Shown: positions 15,854 through 24,797 of the stretch, in pieces
How the letters are laid out: every line of letters starts with the position of its first letter
Position numbering within the stretch: position 1 is the stretch's first letter
From: an uncultured Aquimarina sp.
Lineage (GTDB): Bacteria; Bacteroidota; Bacteroidia; Flavobacteriales; Flavobacteriaceae
Length of the DNA stretch: 40,841 bases
NCBI GenBank assembly: GCA_947500845.1
Contig: CANMTP010000026.1
Span: 1-40,841, forward strand
Direction: 5' to 3'
Notes under the pieces: generated by a model
Databases searched by the model: none
What the model saw: the letters and a program-made list of their open reading frames with translations, nothing else
What the model was told of the DNA's origin: nothing
Made by a program: the position numbers and the translations under genes

Positions 15854-16225
15854 ATGACCGAAGATGAAATATCTAGAATCGTTATTGGATGTGCGATAGA
15901 GGTTCACAATAATCTTGGTCCTGGCCTTCTTGAATCGGCTTACCAAGAATGTCTATGCTATGAGTTGAAAAATAAAGGTCTAGAAATTCAAAAGGAGAAA
16001 GCTTTACCTGTTATATATAAGGACATAAAACTTGATCAAGGATATTGTATTGATATTTTAATTGAAAATAAGGTTGTGATTGAACTAAAGACTGTAGAAT
16101 ATTTTACCGATGTTCATTCTGCACAAATTCTTACCTATCTAAAACTTGGAGAATATAAACTTGGCCTTCTTATTAATTTTCATGTAAGTTTACTTAAAAA
16201 TGGAATCAAACGCTTTATTATGTAA
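15854..16225 (+). CDS. GxxExxY family protein (PD-(D/E)XK nuclease-like)
   Basis: 123 residues, the normal family length. The name-giving motif is GLLESAY (Gly24, Glu27, Tyr30) after HNNLGPG. A PD-(D/E)XK-like core is visible with Asp67 (CIDILI) and Glu77-Leu-Lys79 (VIELK), followed by AQILTYLKLGEYKLGLLINF. The biochemical role of the family is not established. The gene sits between map and a methyltransferase and is flanked by imperfect inverted repeats rich in CTTTG units, suggesting it was inserted as a module. No transposase accompanies it. Confidence 0.9.
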   Translation: MTEDEISRIVIGCAIEVHNNLGPGLLESAYQECLCYELKNKGLEIQKEKALPVIYKDIKLDQGYCIDILIENKVVIELKTVEYFTDVHSAQILTYLKLGEYKLGLLINFHVSLLKNGIKRFIM

Positions 16226-16227
16226 AT

Positions 16228-16266
16228 TTTCGTGAAACTTTGTGCCTTCTTTGAGACCTTTGCGTA
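16228..16266. repeat. Right flank of the GxxExxY gene (inverted-repeat arm)
   Basis: GAAACTTTGTG (16234-16244) is inverted relative to 15815-15825 with one mismatch. It is followed by CTTTG-type units (CTTCTTTG, CCTTTGCG) that run up to the next gene and could supply promoter-like TTTG elements. Confidence 0.4.
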
Positions 16267-16273
16267 ATTAATT

Positions 16274-17041
16274 ATGAAAAAACTCTTTAAACGTATACTC
16301 AATACCATACCCAGACCTCTATTGATCAGATTGAGTTACTTGGTTAGGCCTATTATTTCATTAGTTTTAAGAGGAAATACCTACACAGATCCAATTGATG
16401 GCAAAAGCTTTTCAAAGTTCTTACCTTATGGATATGAAAACCAAAGGGATAATGTGCTTTCTCCATCTACATTATCGTTAGAGAGACACAGATTACTCTG
16501 GTTATATCTTAAGAATGAAACCAATTTTTTTTCTGCTCCTGCAAAAGTATTGCATTTTGCTCCCGAACAGGCTTTTTATAAAAGATTCAGGAAACTTAAA
16601 CATCTTGATTATACAACCACCGATCTCAATTCTCCTCTGGCAGATGTAAAAGCAGATATTTGTAATCTACCTTTTAATAATAATGCTTACGATATCATTT
16701 TCTGTAATCATGTTTTAGAACATATTCCTGATGACACCAAGGCTATGCAAGAAATATTTAGGGTTCTAAAACCGGGTGGTATGGCAATATTACAAATTCC
16801 GCAGGATTTAAATAGAGAAACTACGTTTGAAGATAACAGCATTACCGACGCAAAAGAACGTGCAAAAATATTTGGACAATATGATCATGTTAGAGTATAT
16901 GGAAGGGATTATTTCGAAAAATTAAGAACCATTGGTTTTACGGTTGAGGAAGTAGATTACACTAATCAATTGACCAAAGAAGAAGTCATAAAATATTGTC
17001 TAGCAGTGGGAGAAATACTTCCGGTTTGTTATAAAGCATAA
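16274..17041 (+). CDS. SAM-dependent methyltransferase (class I, Methyltransf_11 type)
   Basis: 255 residues. The SAM-binding Rossmann domain begins at about residue 92 (KVLHFAPEQ replaces the usual glycine-rich motif I), followed by YTTTDLNSPLADVKADI, the motif II-III segment YDIIFCNHVLEHIPDD, and RVLKPGGMAILQIP. An N-terminal basic and hydrophobic stretch (1-33) may associate with the membrane. The unusual FAPE in place of the E/DxGxGxG loop is shared with a subgroup of bacterial methyltransferases next to sugar or lipid genes, but nothing here fixes the substrate. It converges with the response regulator gene. Confidence 0.88.
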   Translation: MKKLFKRILNTIPRPLLIRLSYLVRPIISLVLRGNTYTDPIDGKSFSKFLPYGYENQRDNVLSPSTLSLERHRLLWLYLKNETNFFSAPAKVLHFAPEQAFYKRFRKLKHLDYTTTDLNSPLADVKADICNLPFNNNAYDIIFCNHVLEHIPDDTKAMQEIFRVLKPGGMAILQIPQDLNRETTFEDNSITDAKERAKIFGQYDHVRVYGRDYFEKLRTIGFTVEEVDYTNQLTKEEVIKYCLAVGEILPVCYKA

Positions 17042-17131
17042 ACACTCTTCAATAATTTGAAGAACCTAAATTATGCTATAATCATTTTTTTACTTATTAG
17101 ATTATCTCCTGAAATTAATTTGCAAAATAAG

Positions 17132-17746
17132 TCACCTTTCCCTAAAATACTTTATCGCATCCGCTTTATTAGTTACATGAAGTTTTTCATAGATATTACG
17201 CACGTGATACTTAATTGTATTTACACTGAGGTGAATAGCTTCAGCAATACTGGCATAACTTTTTCCTTCAGACAGTAGTGACAATACATCGTTTTCACGT
17301 TCTGTTAATTCTTTAATCTTTTTCTCTTTGAACGAGTCTACAACCATTCGTGCTATCGCAATACTCATAGGAGCTCCTCCATCTCTAGCTTGATATAAAG
17401 CATTAAGAAGCTGATCTTCACCTGAAGTTTTAGTTAAATACCCTACGGCACCATTACATAATGCCTGAAATACAAATTTAGAATTTTCATGTACTGTCAC
17501 TACAATAATGGAAACCTTGTTTAAAAGTTCCTTGATTCTCTTGACACCTTCTATCCCATCAATACCCGGTAGCGTGATATCTATTAATACATAATCAGGA
17601 GCTTTTTGTTCAATCTCCATAAGAGCATCTTCACAATTAGTATATGTCCCAACTACCTCAAAATCATCACTGTTGCCTACAATTTCCTCATAAGATCGTA
17701 AAACGATCTCATAATCTTCAATAATTACAACTTTTTGTTTAGACAT
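17132..17746 (-). CDS. NarL/LuxR-family response regulator
   Basis: 204 residues from the ATG at 17746 (MSKQKVVIIED); the open frame continues upstream but the receiver domain begins here. Receiver residues are present: acidic Glu10/Asp11, phosphoacceptor Asp56 (LIDITLPG) and Lys106 (YLTK). The C-terminal LuxR/GerE helix-turn-helix covers about 143-200 (LTERENDVLSLLSEG, then VNTIKYHVRNIYEKL). The partner histidine kinase gene ends 67 bases upstream on the same strand. In that gap lies an inverted repeat CACCC-N5-GGGTG (17795-17809), a plausible autoregulatory site since the same motif recurs ahead of the divergent operon at 20886. NarL-type regulators bind DNA as dimers at such inverted repeats. 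Confidence 0.93.
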   Translation of the reverse strand: MSKQKVVIIEDYEIVLRSYEEIVGNSDDFEVVGTYTNCEDALMEIEQKAPDYVLIDITLPGIDGIEGVKRIKELLNKVSIIVVTVHENSKFVFQALCNGAVGYLTKTSGEDQLLNALYQARDGGAPMSIAIARMVVDSFKEKKIKELTERENDVLSLLSEGKSYASIAEAIHLSVNTIKYHVRNIYEKLHVTNKADAIKYFRER

Positions 17747-17794
17747 AACTTTTACAATAAAAGATAAATATCGAAAATTATTAGTATACCTACT

Positions 17795-17809
17795 CACCCT
17801 AATTGGGTG
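17795..17809. promoter_or_regulatory. Inverted repeat CACCC-N5-GGGTG ahead of the response regulator
   Basis: A 5+5 perfect inverted repeat with spacer TAATT, 49-63 bases upstream of the response regulator start. The core ACCC-N5-GGGT recurs at 20813-20825. Candidate operator for the encoded NarL-type regulator. Confidence 0.45.
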
Positions 17810-17813
17810 GTTT

Positions 17814-20735
17814 TTATGATATTTTTCCTGCAAATGAAATGTTGGTACCTGAATTATCACTTATTATCAATTCACCTTTTAATTTTTCAGCTCGTTTTTG
17901 GATATTGTATAAGCCATTTTTTCTTTTTACTGCACTTGGATCAAATCCTAAACCATTATCACTACATGTTATTAGTATGCGATTCTTTTTTAAGATAAAC
18001 ATAAGTGTTACCTCAGAAGCTTCAGAATGCTTTAGAGCATTCGTTAAAATTTCTTTGAACATAAATAGCAATTGACGACTCCAGTAATATGGAAGTATTA
18101 AATTTACTTGATCAAGATCCTTTTCAATTTTAAAAACAATCTTAGTATTAGCAAAAAGTTCTTCACCAAAATCACTTAAGTAAACGATGAGCCCTTCCAA
18201 TCTATCACTTTTTGAATCGATTGACCAAATAAAGTCTTTAATTCCAAAATATAAGTCCTTGGCATCCTTTTGTACTTGTAATATCATATTAAAATATTTA
18301 GTACGCTTTTCTTGCTCTCTATTCATCATTAAATCTGAAAGTATGGAAATACCAGCTAATTTATTTCCTAATTCATCATGAAAATCCTGGGCTACATTTT
18401 CACGAACTGTACTTAATTCTTTTTCTAAAGTATTCGCTTGTTCAATAGCCTTCTCGAGTTTTCGATTTCGCTCTGTAACTCTTTGCAAACGAATATAAAT
18501 AAGAGAAGTAATTAATAACAAAACAGTAATCGATGATATAATAACAAATGCCGTTCTTTCGTACCACACAGGAATGATTTTAAATGGGTATTTTTGTGAA
18601 TAATACCAATTGCTTAAGCGATTTCTAACTCTGAATTGAAGTTGGTAATCACTAACTCCATAATTGGAAATATCTAAGATACTGCCATTTAATTTTTTCC
18701 ATGGGGTGCCAGCTTTAGTTTTATATTGTGTTATTGTTTCTTTTCCTGAATAATCAATAACATCCAACTCAAACCTATCTTGAAATTGTTGAATAATAAA
18801 TTTAGGTGGAGTTAATGATTTAAAAGCCTGACTATTATCAAAAGCAACAGCCCCTTTGTTGCCTGCTATCCAGACCTGACAATTTTCATCCTCAACAATT
18901 CTTGATACAAAAGATGAGCGAAGCCCATCCCTTTTATTAAAATTATAAAACATCTCTTTTTCAAGAATAGAAAAACCTTTTTGTGTGGCAATCCATAATA
19001 CACCTCTATGATCTAGCATAATATCATTGATTTTATCACTAGCTAGCCCATCTTCTTCACTATAATAAGTTATACGTTTTCCATTTTCGATATATACTAA
19101 CTTCTCAGACATTACACTCCAAATCTTAGTATCTGATTGTTTTATAATTTTCTTAGCATAAGATCTTGAACCCTTCTTCTCTGAAGAAATAGTTCTCATA
19201 TATTGCTGTGATGGCAAATCATAAATCATAATCCCGAAATCTGTAGCTACCCATATCTCATCTTTCACTTTTTCGACATCGTTAATTGTAGCTTTTTTTT
19301 TGATATTTTGAACATTAATATTTTGAGATATTCCTGAACTATCAACATAACTAAAAGACACTTCATTGAAAGAGATAGCATGAGTATGATCATCTGCTTT
19401 TTCTTTGAACTCTTTTAAGTCCAACCTACAAAAGCCATTTCCTAAAAATGAAAAATTTTCATCTGCTTTATACTTGTAAAGAATGGATATTTTTTCCTGT
19501 GCTTCTTTTACACGGTAAAATCTAACTGCATTACCTGAGATAAATTTAATTTGTGTTTTTTTTGTATTATAATCGAATCCATATATATTATTTAAAGTAA
19601 GAAAAAACACTTTGCCATCATTACCAATAATTATGTCGATGATATGGTTATTACTTTTGATCACGTATGATATATTATTGTAATCCTTTGCTAATTTATA
19701 GAGCCCGTCTGCTTTTGAAGTTATCCATATATTTTCATCACTATCTACAAATACATCACTCACTAATATTCCGGATCCCAATTTGTATTTCTCAGACAAT
19801 TCTGTCCATGAGTTATTTTCTTTATCATAAAGGTAAATTATATCGTCTCCAGACAAACGATCTTTGACCCCAAAGACTTCACAATAACTCGTCTTTGCAT
19901 ATTTGTGTATTATACCATCATTAAAAGCATATTTCTTTCTGCTGATGATACCATTCTTATTATATACAAAAAATGAATCTATTTCAGTTGCATAAAACAG
20001 ATTGTTACCATAAGAACCCATTTCTTCTATATATTTATCCTTTAGAAATGGAAAAACAGGTATTATCTTTTCTTTAGATATATATTGATAAACCCCTTGC
20101 AATTTGACAGATTTTTCAGAGGATTCTATTCCACCAAAAAAATAAAGAGTATCGTTAATCAGTTTCGTTGTATTTATTACTACTGTATCTTCTTTCTTAA
20201 TATTTTCTTTTAGAAAAAGAATTTTTTCTTCATTTCTTATAACTCTTAATACGTGTTTTTTGAATTTAAAATTTTTCTGCCATTCGTATAAAATTGAAAT
20301 GTGACGAAATGAAGTAATTACATCTTTACCCAAGGGATAGACTGATTGTATTTTATTAAAATCTGATTTATCCTTAATGATATCTGGAACGATGATGGAA
20401 TCTCCTTTCATGAAATGTAATCCTCCTTTCCAAGATGCAATAGCTAATTGATCATCACCGTAATTATTGATAGCAATAATAAAATTAGAAGCAAAACCAT
20501 CTGTACGATCAAACACCTTAAAAGTATTGCCATTGAACTTAGCCAGACCACCATCTGTTCCGATCCATAGATAATCCTGACTATCCTGATACACTTTAAA
20601 TGTAAAATCATGAGGTAGTCCGTCTTCCACATTATAGTGAGTAAATTGAATTTGTCCATGCATCAATAAAGTTAGATTACACATGTAGCACAGAACCCAT
20701 ATCCTAATTTTTGTATCTCCAAAAAATGATATCAT
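17814..20735 (-). CDS. Sensor histidine kinase with periplasmic reg_prop/Y_Y_Y sensor
   Basis: 973 residues. Signal peptide about 1-27; a long periplasmic part with two-component-regulator propeller repeats (for example SQDYLWIGTDGGLAKFNGNTF-like near 52, DENIWITSKADGLYKL and HRGVLWIATQKGFSIL); a Y_Y_Y domain before the membrane (about 640-715); one transmembrane helix (about 720-745); a coiled-coil linker; a HisKA_3 dimerisation domain with phosphorylated His786 (DFHDELGNKLAGI); and an HATPase domain with KEILTNALKHS (Asn899) and DNGLGF. Unlike hybrid systems, it has no receiver or DNA-binding domain, which are supplied by the adjacent regulator. In Bacteroidetes such sensors often control polysaccharide use, but no SusC/D pair is nearby. 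It is divergent from a lipoprotein operon that it may control. Confidence 0.93.
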   Translation of the reverse strand: MISFFGDTKIRIWVLCYMCNLTLLMHGQIQFTHYNVEDGLPHDFTFKVYQDSQDYLWIGTDGGLAKFNGNTFKVFDRTDGFASNFIIAINNYGDDQLAIASWKGGLHFMKGDSIIVPDIIKDKSDFNKIQSVYPLGKDVITSFRHISILYEWQKNFKFKKHVLRVIRNEEKILFLKENIKKEDTVVINTTKLINDTLYFFGGIESSEKSVKLQGVYQYISKEKIIPVFPFLKDKYIEEMGSYGNNLFYATEIDSFFVYNKNGIISRKKYAFNDGIIHKYAKTSYCEVFGVKDRLSGDDIIYLYDKENNSWTELSEKYKLGSGILVSDVFVDSDENIWITSKADGLYKLAKDYNNISYVIKSNNHIIDIIIGNDGKVFFLTLNNIYGFDYNTKKTQIKFISGNAVRFYRVKEAQEKISILYKYKADENFSFLGNGFCRLDLKEFKEKADDHTHAISFNEVSFSYVDSSGISQNINVQNIKKKATINDVEKVKDEIWVATDFGIMIYDLPSQQYMRTISSEKKGSRSYAKKIIKQSDTKIWSVMSEKLVYIENGKRITYYSEEDGLASDKINDIMLDHRGVLWIATQKGFSILEKEMFYNFNKRDGLRSSFVSRIVEDENCQVWIAGNKGAVAFDNSQAFKSLTPPKFIIQQFQDRFELDVIDYSGKETITQYKTKAGTPWKKLNGSILDISNYGVSDYQLQFRVRNRLSNWYYSQKYPFKIIPVWYERTAFVIISSITVLLLITSLIYIRLQRVTERNRKLEKAIEQANTLEKELSTVRENVAQDFHDELGNKLAGISILSDLMMNREQEKRTKYFNMILQVQKDAKDLYFGIKDFIWSIDSKSDRLEGLIVYLSDFGEELFANTKIVFKIEKDLDQVNLILPYYWSRQLLFMFKEILTNALKHSEASEVTLMFILKKNRILITCSDNGLGFDPSAVKRKNGLYNIQKRAEKLKGELIISDNSGTNISFAGKIS

Positions 20736-20811
20736 AATTATATTACTATTGTAACGAAGATAATATGTAAAAATGATACTACTAATAAAGGATTTATTAA
20801 AACCAAAATAC

Positions 20812-20826
20812 TACCCATTTTGGGTG
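20812..20826. promoter_or_regulatory. Inverted repeat ACCC-N5-GGGT in the divergent promoter region
   Basis: ACCC (20813-20816), spacer ATTTT, GGGT (20822-20825). It lies about 60 bases before the lipoprotein gene start at 20886 and about 78 before the kinase start. Same half-sites and spacing as the repeat at 17795-17809. A TTACTTTG sequence (20839-20846), one base off the -7 consensus, follows it. Confidence 0.45.
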
Positions 20827-20885
20827 GGAAAACTACTTATCTAATTAGTTACTTTGCACCAAACCAAATCTAAAATAAATTTATC

Positions 20886-22991
20886 ATGTCATTGCGATAC
20901 ATAGTTTATGCATTACTTTTTTTTTCATTTGGATGCAGTAACGATGATAATCTTTCTGAGATCACGGATCCAGATTTTGATGATTTTCAAATTGTTAAAT
21001 CATTATCCTTACAAAATGAAGAATATTCTGTATTTTCTGGTCTGATTCTTAGTTTTAATTATCCTATTGAAAAAGAGATCAGTATTGGCAAAAACAATGT
21101 GAAGTACAGAGCAGTATTCGATCGAATAGAGTCACAAGATATAAATTTCACAAAGGCAACTTTTGAATGGAATAATGATCAAACCGAAGTACTAATAACA
21201 CCTGAATTTAATTTAGCCCCCAATACTACGATCTATTTCAATGCAGTAGTTCACTGGGAACGTTTAATAGAAAGAGAATGGAAAAAGGTATCTACTAATG
21301 AGGTTTTTATTGAAAAATTATCTGTTGAGCATCTACCACTTATTATAGAAAAAGGAAATATCTCTGAAAATTCGACAGTCAGTATTTTTACCATTCCTAC
21401 TTTTTCGACTAAAATATCATTAGACACGGAAATCCATGGTTTTAAACCTTTTATTGATAACGCTGAAATTCTAGTAGATAATGAAGTATTTCCTGTAACT
21501 TTTAAAATAAAGGATGATCGAAAAACCATAGAAGTGATCCCTGAAGAAGCTTTCCTCACAGAAAGTAATCAATTACAAATAAAAATAAAAACCAGTTGGA
21601 AAAAAGAAATTAATGGAGAGCTTTACCATGTTACAGATTATTCTAACAAATTAACTACCAAAATAAATTTCAAGTCTAGGTTTTATGATATTAATACAAA
21701 TTTCTCTCCTAGAAATAGTGATAATAAAGTGAGTATATACCATACTCCTCGTATTGAGTTCGACTATGGGATGAATCAATCTCTTACAATCAATTCCAAA
21801 ATCAGACCGGCATATACTTTATTACAGCTTAAAGATAGTAATAGTAATGTATTAAGTACGAACCTAGTCTGGGATCAAGATAACAAAACAGTAGAATTCA
21901 ACACAGCAGATAATCTTCCCGAAAATGAAACTTTAACTATAATAGCCAATTTACAATGGGAGATATTCGAAGAAAACGAATGGAAACCTTTAGAGCCGAA
22001 CTACACAAAAAGTCATACAATAACATTTCATACAAATACGGCCTTAGAATCAGAACTCATTGATATTTCAAAATTTATTCATAGCTATCCGATACCTTAT
22101 CAAATTAATTTTTTAAAGAGTGAAACTAATCAAGGCTATATTTTTTTAGATAACTTAAGTCAGGATGTTAACGAGCTGTTACAAAATTTTGATAGCAGTA
22201 ATGCAACAGTGATTTTTTCTAATAAATCCGGATATAACATATCTGTACCCGTATTGTATACCGAATCAGATAAGAATTTTACTTTTAGTATTCCTGATGC
22301 TCTACCAAATGATAGTATAATAACTATGGAATTACAACTTTTTGATGGTCATAAGGATATTGTTTTAACTAGATTTTTTTTCGGCACCAGTCACTATAAC
22401 ACTTTATCTGAAAAGATTGGGTCATTAACCCGTATATCAGGATGGAGCAGACCTCTACGCGACCGTGTACATGAACTAGGACAAACATATATTGAAGCCA
22501 AAGAGGTATTTGACAAGGTAGAGATTCAAGAACTGATTACAATAGAAGCTGTCCTAGAAAATGATCCTTATTACAACGATATTATCTACCCATTAATCTA
22601 TGATGGTTTAAAAAGAGGTGAGCTCAACTTATCCTGGCGTGGTAATTCTATATATGATATTATTCCAATAAACGCTATGAATATAAGGCAATATCCTAAT
22701 GATAAAGAGTTAGAATATATTGATTATCTCGCTGATAGAAGACCTTATATAATAGACATAGGAGCATTTATATATAATCTTCCAGACATTTACGAAAAGG
22801 ATTTCACGGATCTTAAAAATCAAATTAAAAATATAGCAGTTTCTCAAAGAAGTGATTGGATGAATACATTATTAAATTCGCAGTTTCCCCCGATACCAAA
22901 AGGAGATTATGATTTTGTTATTAAGTATACATTGCCAGGAACGAATCAAATAACATCTGAAGTTTCACTATTTGTACAAAAGCCATTATAA
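20886..22991 (+). CDS. Large lipoprotein with three Ig-like (Big_5/SbsA-like) repeats
   Basis: 701 residues with a lipoprotein signal (Cys17 in FGCSNDD). Three diverged repeats of about 110-120 residues can be aligned by eye, near 45-150, 165-265 and 285-385. Each starts with a P/Y-x-I-x-F strand, has a hydrophobic-K/N-R-tolerant middle and ends in a TI-x-x-W-x-x-E-x-x-x-W/L pattern (HWERLIEREWKKV, SWKKEINGEL, QWEIFEENEWKPL). This resembles SbsA/Big_5 Ig-like domains. The C-terminal half (about 400-701) is unassigned and mostly alpha/beta, with no catalytic motif seen. It heads a four-gene unit divergent from the sensor kinase. Surface or periplasmic attachment is expected. Not a recognisable SusD. 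Confidence 0.75.
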   Translation: MSLRYIVYALLFFSFGCSNDDNLSEITDPDFDDFQIVKSLSLQNEEYSVFSGLILSFNYPIEKEISIGKNNVKYRAVFDRIESQDINFTKATFEWNNDQTEVLITPEFNLAPNTTIYFNAVVHWERLIEREWKKVSTNEVFIEKLSVEHLPLIIEKGNISENSTVSIFTIPTFSTKISLDTEIHGFKPFIDNAEILVDNEVFPVTFKIKDDRKTIEVIPEEAFLTESNQLQIKIKTSWKKEINGELYHVTDYSNKLTTKINFKSRFYDINTNFSPRNSDNKVSIYHTPRIEFDYGMNQSLTINSKIRPAYTLLQLKDSNSNVLSTNLVWDQDNKTVEFNTADNLPENETLTIIANLQWEIFEENEWKPLEPNYTKSHTITFHTNTALESELIDISKFIHSYPIPYQINFLKSETNQGYIFLDNLSQDVNELLQNFDSSNATVIFSNKSGYNISVPVLYTESDKNFTFSIPDALPNDSIITMELQLFDGHKDIVLTRFFFGTSHYNTLSEKIGSLTRISGWSRPLRDRVHELGQTYIEAKEVFDKVEIQELITIEAVLENDPYYNDIIYPLIYDGLKRGELNLSWRGNSIYDIIPINAMNIRQYPNDKELEYIDYLADRRPYIIDIGAFIYNLPDIYEKDFTDLKNQIKNIAVSQRSDWMNTLLNSQFPPIPKGDYDFVIKYTLPGTNQITSEVSLFVQKPL

Positions 22992-23022
22992 ATCGTTTGC
23001 CAATCCATGAGTTATTTCAAAT

Positions 23023-23520
23023 ATGAAAAAAATAGTGTTTTTAGTAGTATGTTTTTCAACAATTAATTGCTCAACAACGACATCAACAAAAAGTCCGGAA
23101 AAGCGGTTGATTGGTGCATGGCTACAAGATTTTTCTCTTTCGGAAGAATACATCCTAAGGCATGAATATTCATCTAGTTATCTAAGTGCGAGAAAATTGT
23201 TATCTCAAGTTATAAAGGCAAAAGTTTATGAATTCAAGGATGACAAAACTGTAATAGAAACAATTTACTCTTTTACTTCAAAATCTGTGAGATCAGGAAC
23301 CTGGGAAATAGACTTAGGCGGTATTCTATCAATGAAGCGATGGAATGACTGGAAAGTAACTACATTTTTGGATGGCAAAAAACTAAACTCACAAAAAACA
23401 GCAACTGATACCATAGTTAAATATTTGATTATAAAAAATAAAGATCGATTACTTCAACTTAAAGAAATAGAAGGGAGAACCATACATCCTATCCCTAATT
23501 TTTACAGGAAAATGGATTAG
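23023..23520 (+). CDS. Small lipoprotein, possibly lipocalin-like
   Basis: 165 residues with a lipoprotein signal (Cys16 in STINC). The pattern RLIGAWLQ, VYEFKDDKTVIE, SGTWEIDLGG and the regular strands after it resemble bacterial lipocalin-like beta-barrels, but similarity is too weak to be sure. It begins 31 bases after the large lipoprotein and is followed 32 bases later by a membrane-protein gene, so all are likely one operon. Role unknown. Confidence 0.75.
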   Translation: MKKIVFLVVCFSTINCSTTTSTKSPEKRLIGAWLQDFSLSEEYILRHEYSSSYLSARKLLSQVIKAKVYEFKDDKTVIETIYSFTSKSVRSGTWEIDLGGILSMKRWNDWKVTTFLDGKKLNSQKTATDTIVKYLIIKNKDRLLQLKEIEGRTIHPIPNFYRKMD

Positions 23521-23552
23521 TTTATAAAGGCTATTAAGAATATAAATGTATC

Positions 23553-24488
23553 ATGAAGACTATTGTAGAAGAATTAAAGTATTGCGAAAGACAACAGTAT
23601 TCAAAAACTTACGCGGTAAAACTACTTTTATCAAAATCTTTTTCCAAAAAAGAAATCCAACAACATATTAATGGTTTTTTCTTTCCAAGAAAAAGTAAAT
23701 CAAATCCTTATGGCTTTGCTTTTATTGCTCTATCCGGGTTGCTTTTATACTCCCTAAAAGGATATTACGGATTTTTTGACATATCTGATGGCTTTGATGA
23801 TTTTGTACCTTTAGTTCATTTAATAATTAAACCAGGGTTGTCTATTGGACTACTAATCCAAGGGATTTTATTGTTAGTAAATCGGGGAAGTTACGATTTA
23901 TCTATAAAAATTTTCTTGTCTATCCTGGCGGTTTTGGTTATTCTAGTTTCAAGTAGAACCTATATTGGCTTATCAACTTCTATAGCTGTATTAGTCGTCC
24001 TAATTATAACGAGAACATATAAACAAGAAGAAGAAAAGAGTTCACTCTCTGAATTAGATTATATAATCACTAAATTAGGGCTAGGTGAAGCCCCAAAAAT
24101 TATTGAACTATGGCTTTCTTCAAAACCTTGGAAGGGATCTACAATCGGATTATGGTATATTTTATTATTCTTCCTGTATTTATCCACCTCTTTTATGCTA
24201 CAAACAGATACAATTCAGAATTTCTATGAGTCCACAGCCGAAAAATTAAATTTGGAGATAATTACTGTATACTTAAGATTTGTTATTTGGATAATGACTT
24301 TTGTTTTCGGGATACTTTGGTTTATCAACAAAAACATTATGAGATTTGCTTTAAAAGTATTTGCAGTTTTAACGTGCACGCTATTAACAATTACCTTTTT
24401 CTTACCTGAAGAAAATACTGCGCAGATAATTGCAGTGTCTATACACTTACTTACAACCCTAGCCTATATTTTCAAGCAAAGATTGTGA
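23553..24488 (+). CDS. Multi-pass membrane protein of unknown function
   Basis: 311 residues. A cytoplasmic-looking N-terminal segment of about 50 residues (with KKEIQQHINGFFFPRK) is followed by about eight hydrophobic segments: near 53-68, 86-110, 120-135, 137-152, 200-218, 238-260, 265-284 and 288-306. A soluble loop of about 45 residues (155-198) separates the two halves. No transporter or enzyme signature is recognised. It sits third in the operon divergent from the sensor kinase. Confidence 0.75.
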   Translation: MKTIVEELKYCERQQYSKTYAVKLLLSKSFSKKEIQQHINGFFFPRKSKSNPYGFAFIALSGLLLYSLKGYYGFFDISDGFDDFVPLVHLIIKPGLSIGLLIQGILLLVNRGSYDLSIKIFLSILAVLVILVSSRTYIGLSTSIAVLVVLIITRTYKQEEEKSSLSELDYIITKLGLGEAPKIIELWLSSKPWKGSTIGLWYILLFFLYLSTSFMLQTDTIQNFYESTAEKLNLEIITVYLRFVIWIMTFVFGILWFINKNIMRFALKVFAVLTCTLLTITFFLPEENTAQIIAVSIHLLTTLAYIFKQRL

Positions 24489-24527
24489 TTAGTTCAATAA
24501 AAACGCAAAAAGATAAAAATTGACAAT

Positions 24528-24797
24528 ATGGAGTTAAAAGAACGTTTAAAAGTTTGCACGATGTGTACAAACGGAAAGTTTGATACTACTAAGGGAATTA
24601 TCTGCTCTCTTACAAATGAAAAACCTGATTTTGAAGAAAGGTGCAAAGATTTTGTTATTGATCCTAGAGAAGCTCAGAAAATTGCTGTAAAAAAACAGTA
24701 TTCGGTTGAGGAAGATACATCTAATCGATCAATAATATGGGTTATTATTGCTATGATACTTCTCGCAATTAAGCTAATAAGATATCTATACCACTAG
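24528..24797 (+). CDS. Small four-cysteine membrane-anchored protein
   Basis: 89 residues. The N-terminal 45 carry Cys10-x2-Cys13-x12-Cys26-x12-Cys39, a likely zinc or Fe-S binding site, with conserved-looking GIICSLTNEKPDFEERCKDF. One transmembrane helix lies at about 68-87, with a short basic tail. I have seen similar N-terminal cysteine modules in flavobacterial membrane proteins, but no function is known to me. Its stop codon directly abuts the stop of the convergent apbE gene (24795-24800), leaving no room for a terminator. Confidence 0.75.
   Translation: MELKERLKVCTMCTNGKFDTTKGIICSLTNEKPDFEERCKDFVIDPREAQKIAVKKQYSVEEDTSNRSIIWVIIAMILLAIKLIRYLYH

Noticed and set aside
17747..17860. 38-residue N-terminal extension of the response regulator
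   Set aside because: Overlaps the kinase gene end and the inverted repeat; the receiver domain begins at MSKQKVVIIED.
17803..18075. 90-codon plus-strand frame inside the kinase gene
   Set aside because: Antisense shadow of the kinase HATPase region.
20886..22991. SusD-like nutrient-binding lipoprotein
   Set aside because: No SusD helical repeats and no adjacent SusC (TonB-dependent receptor) gene.
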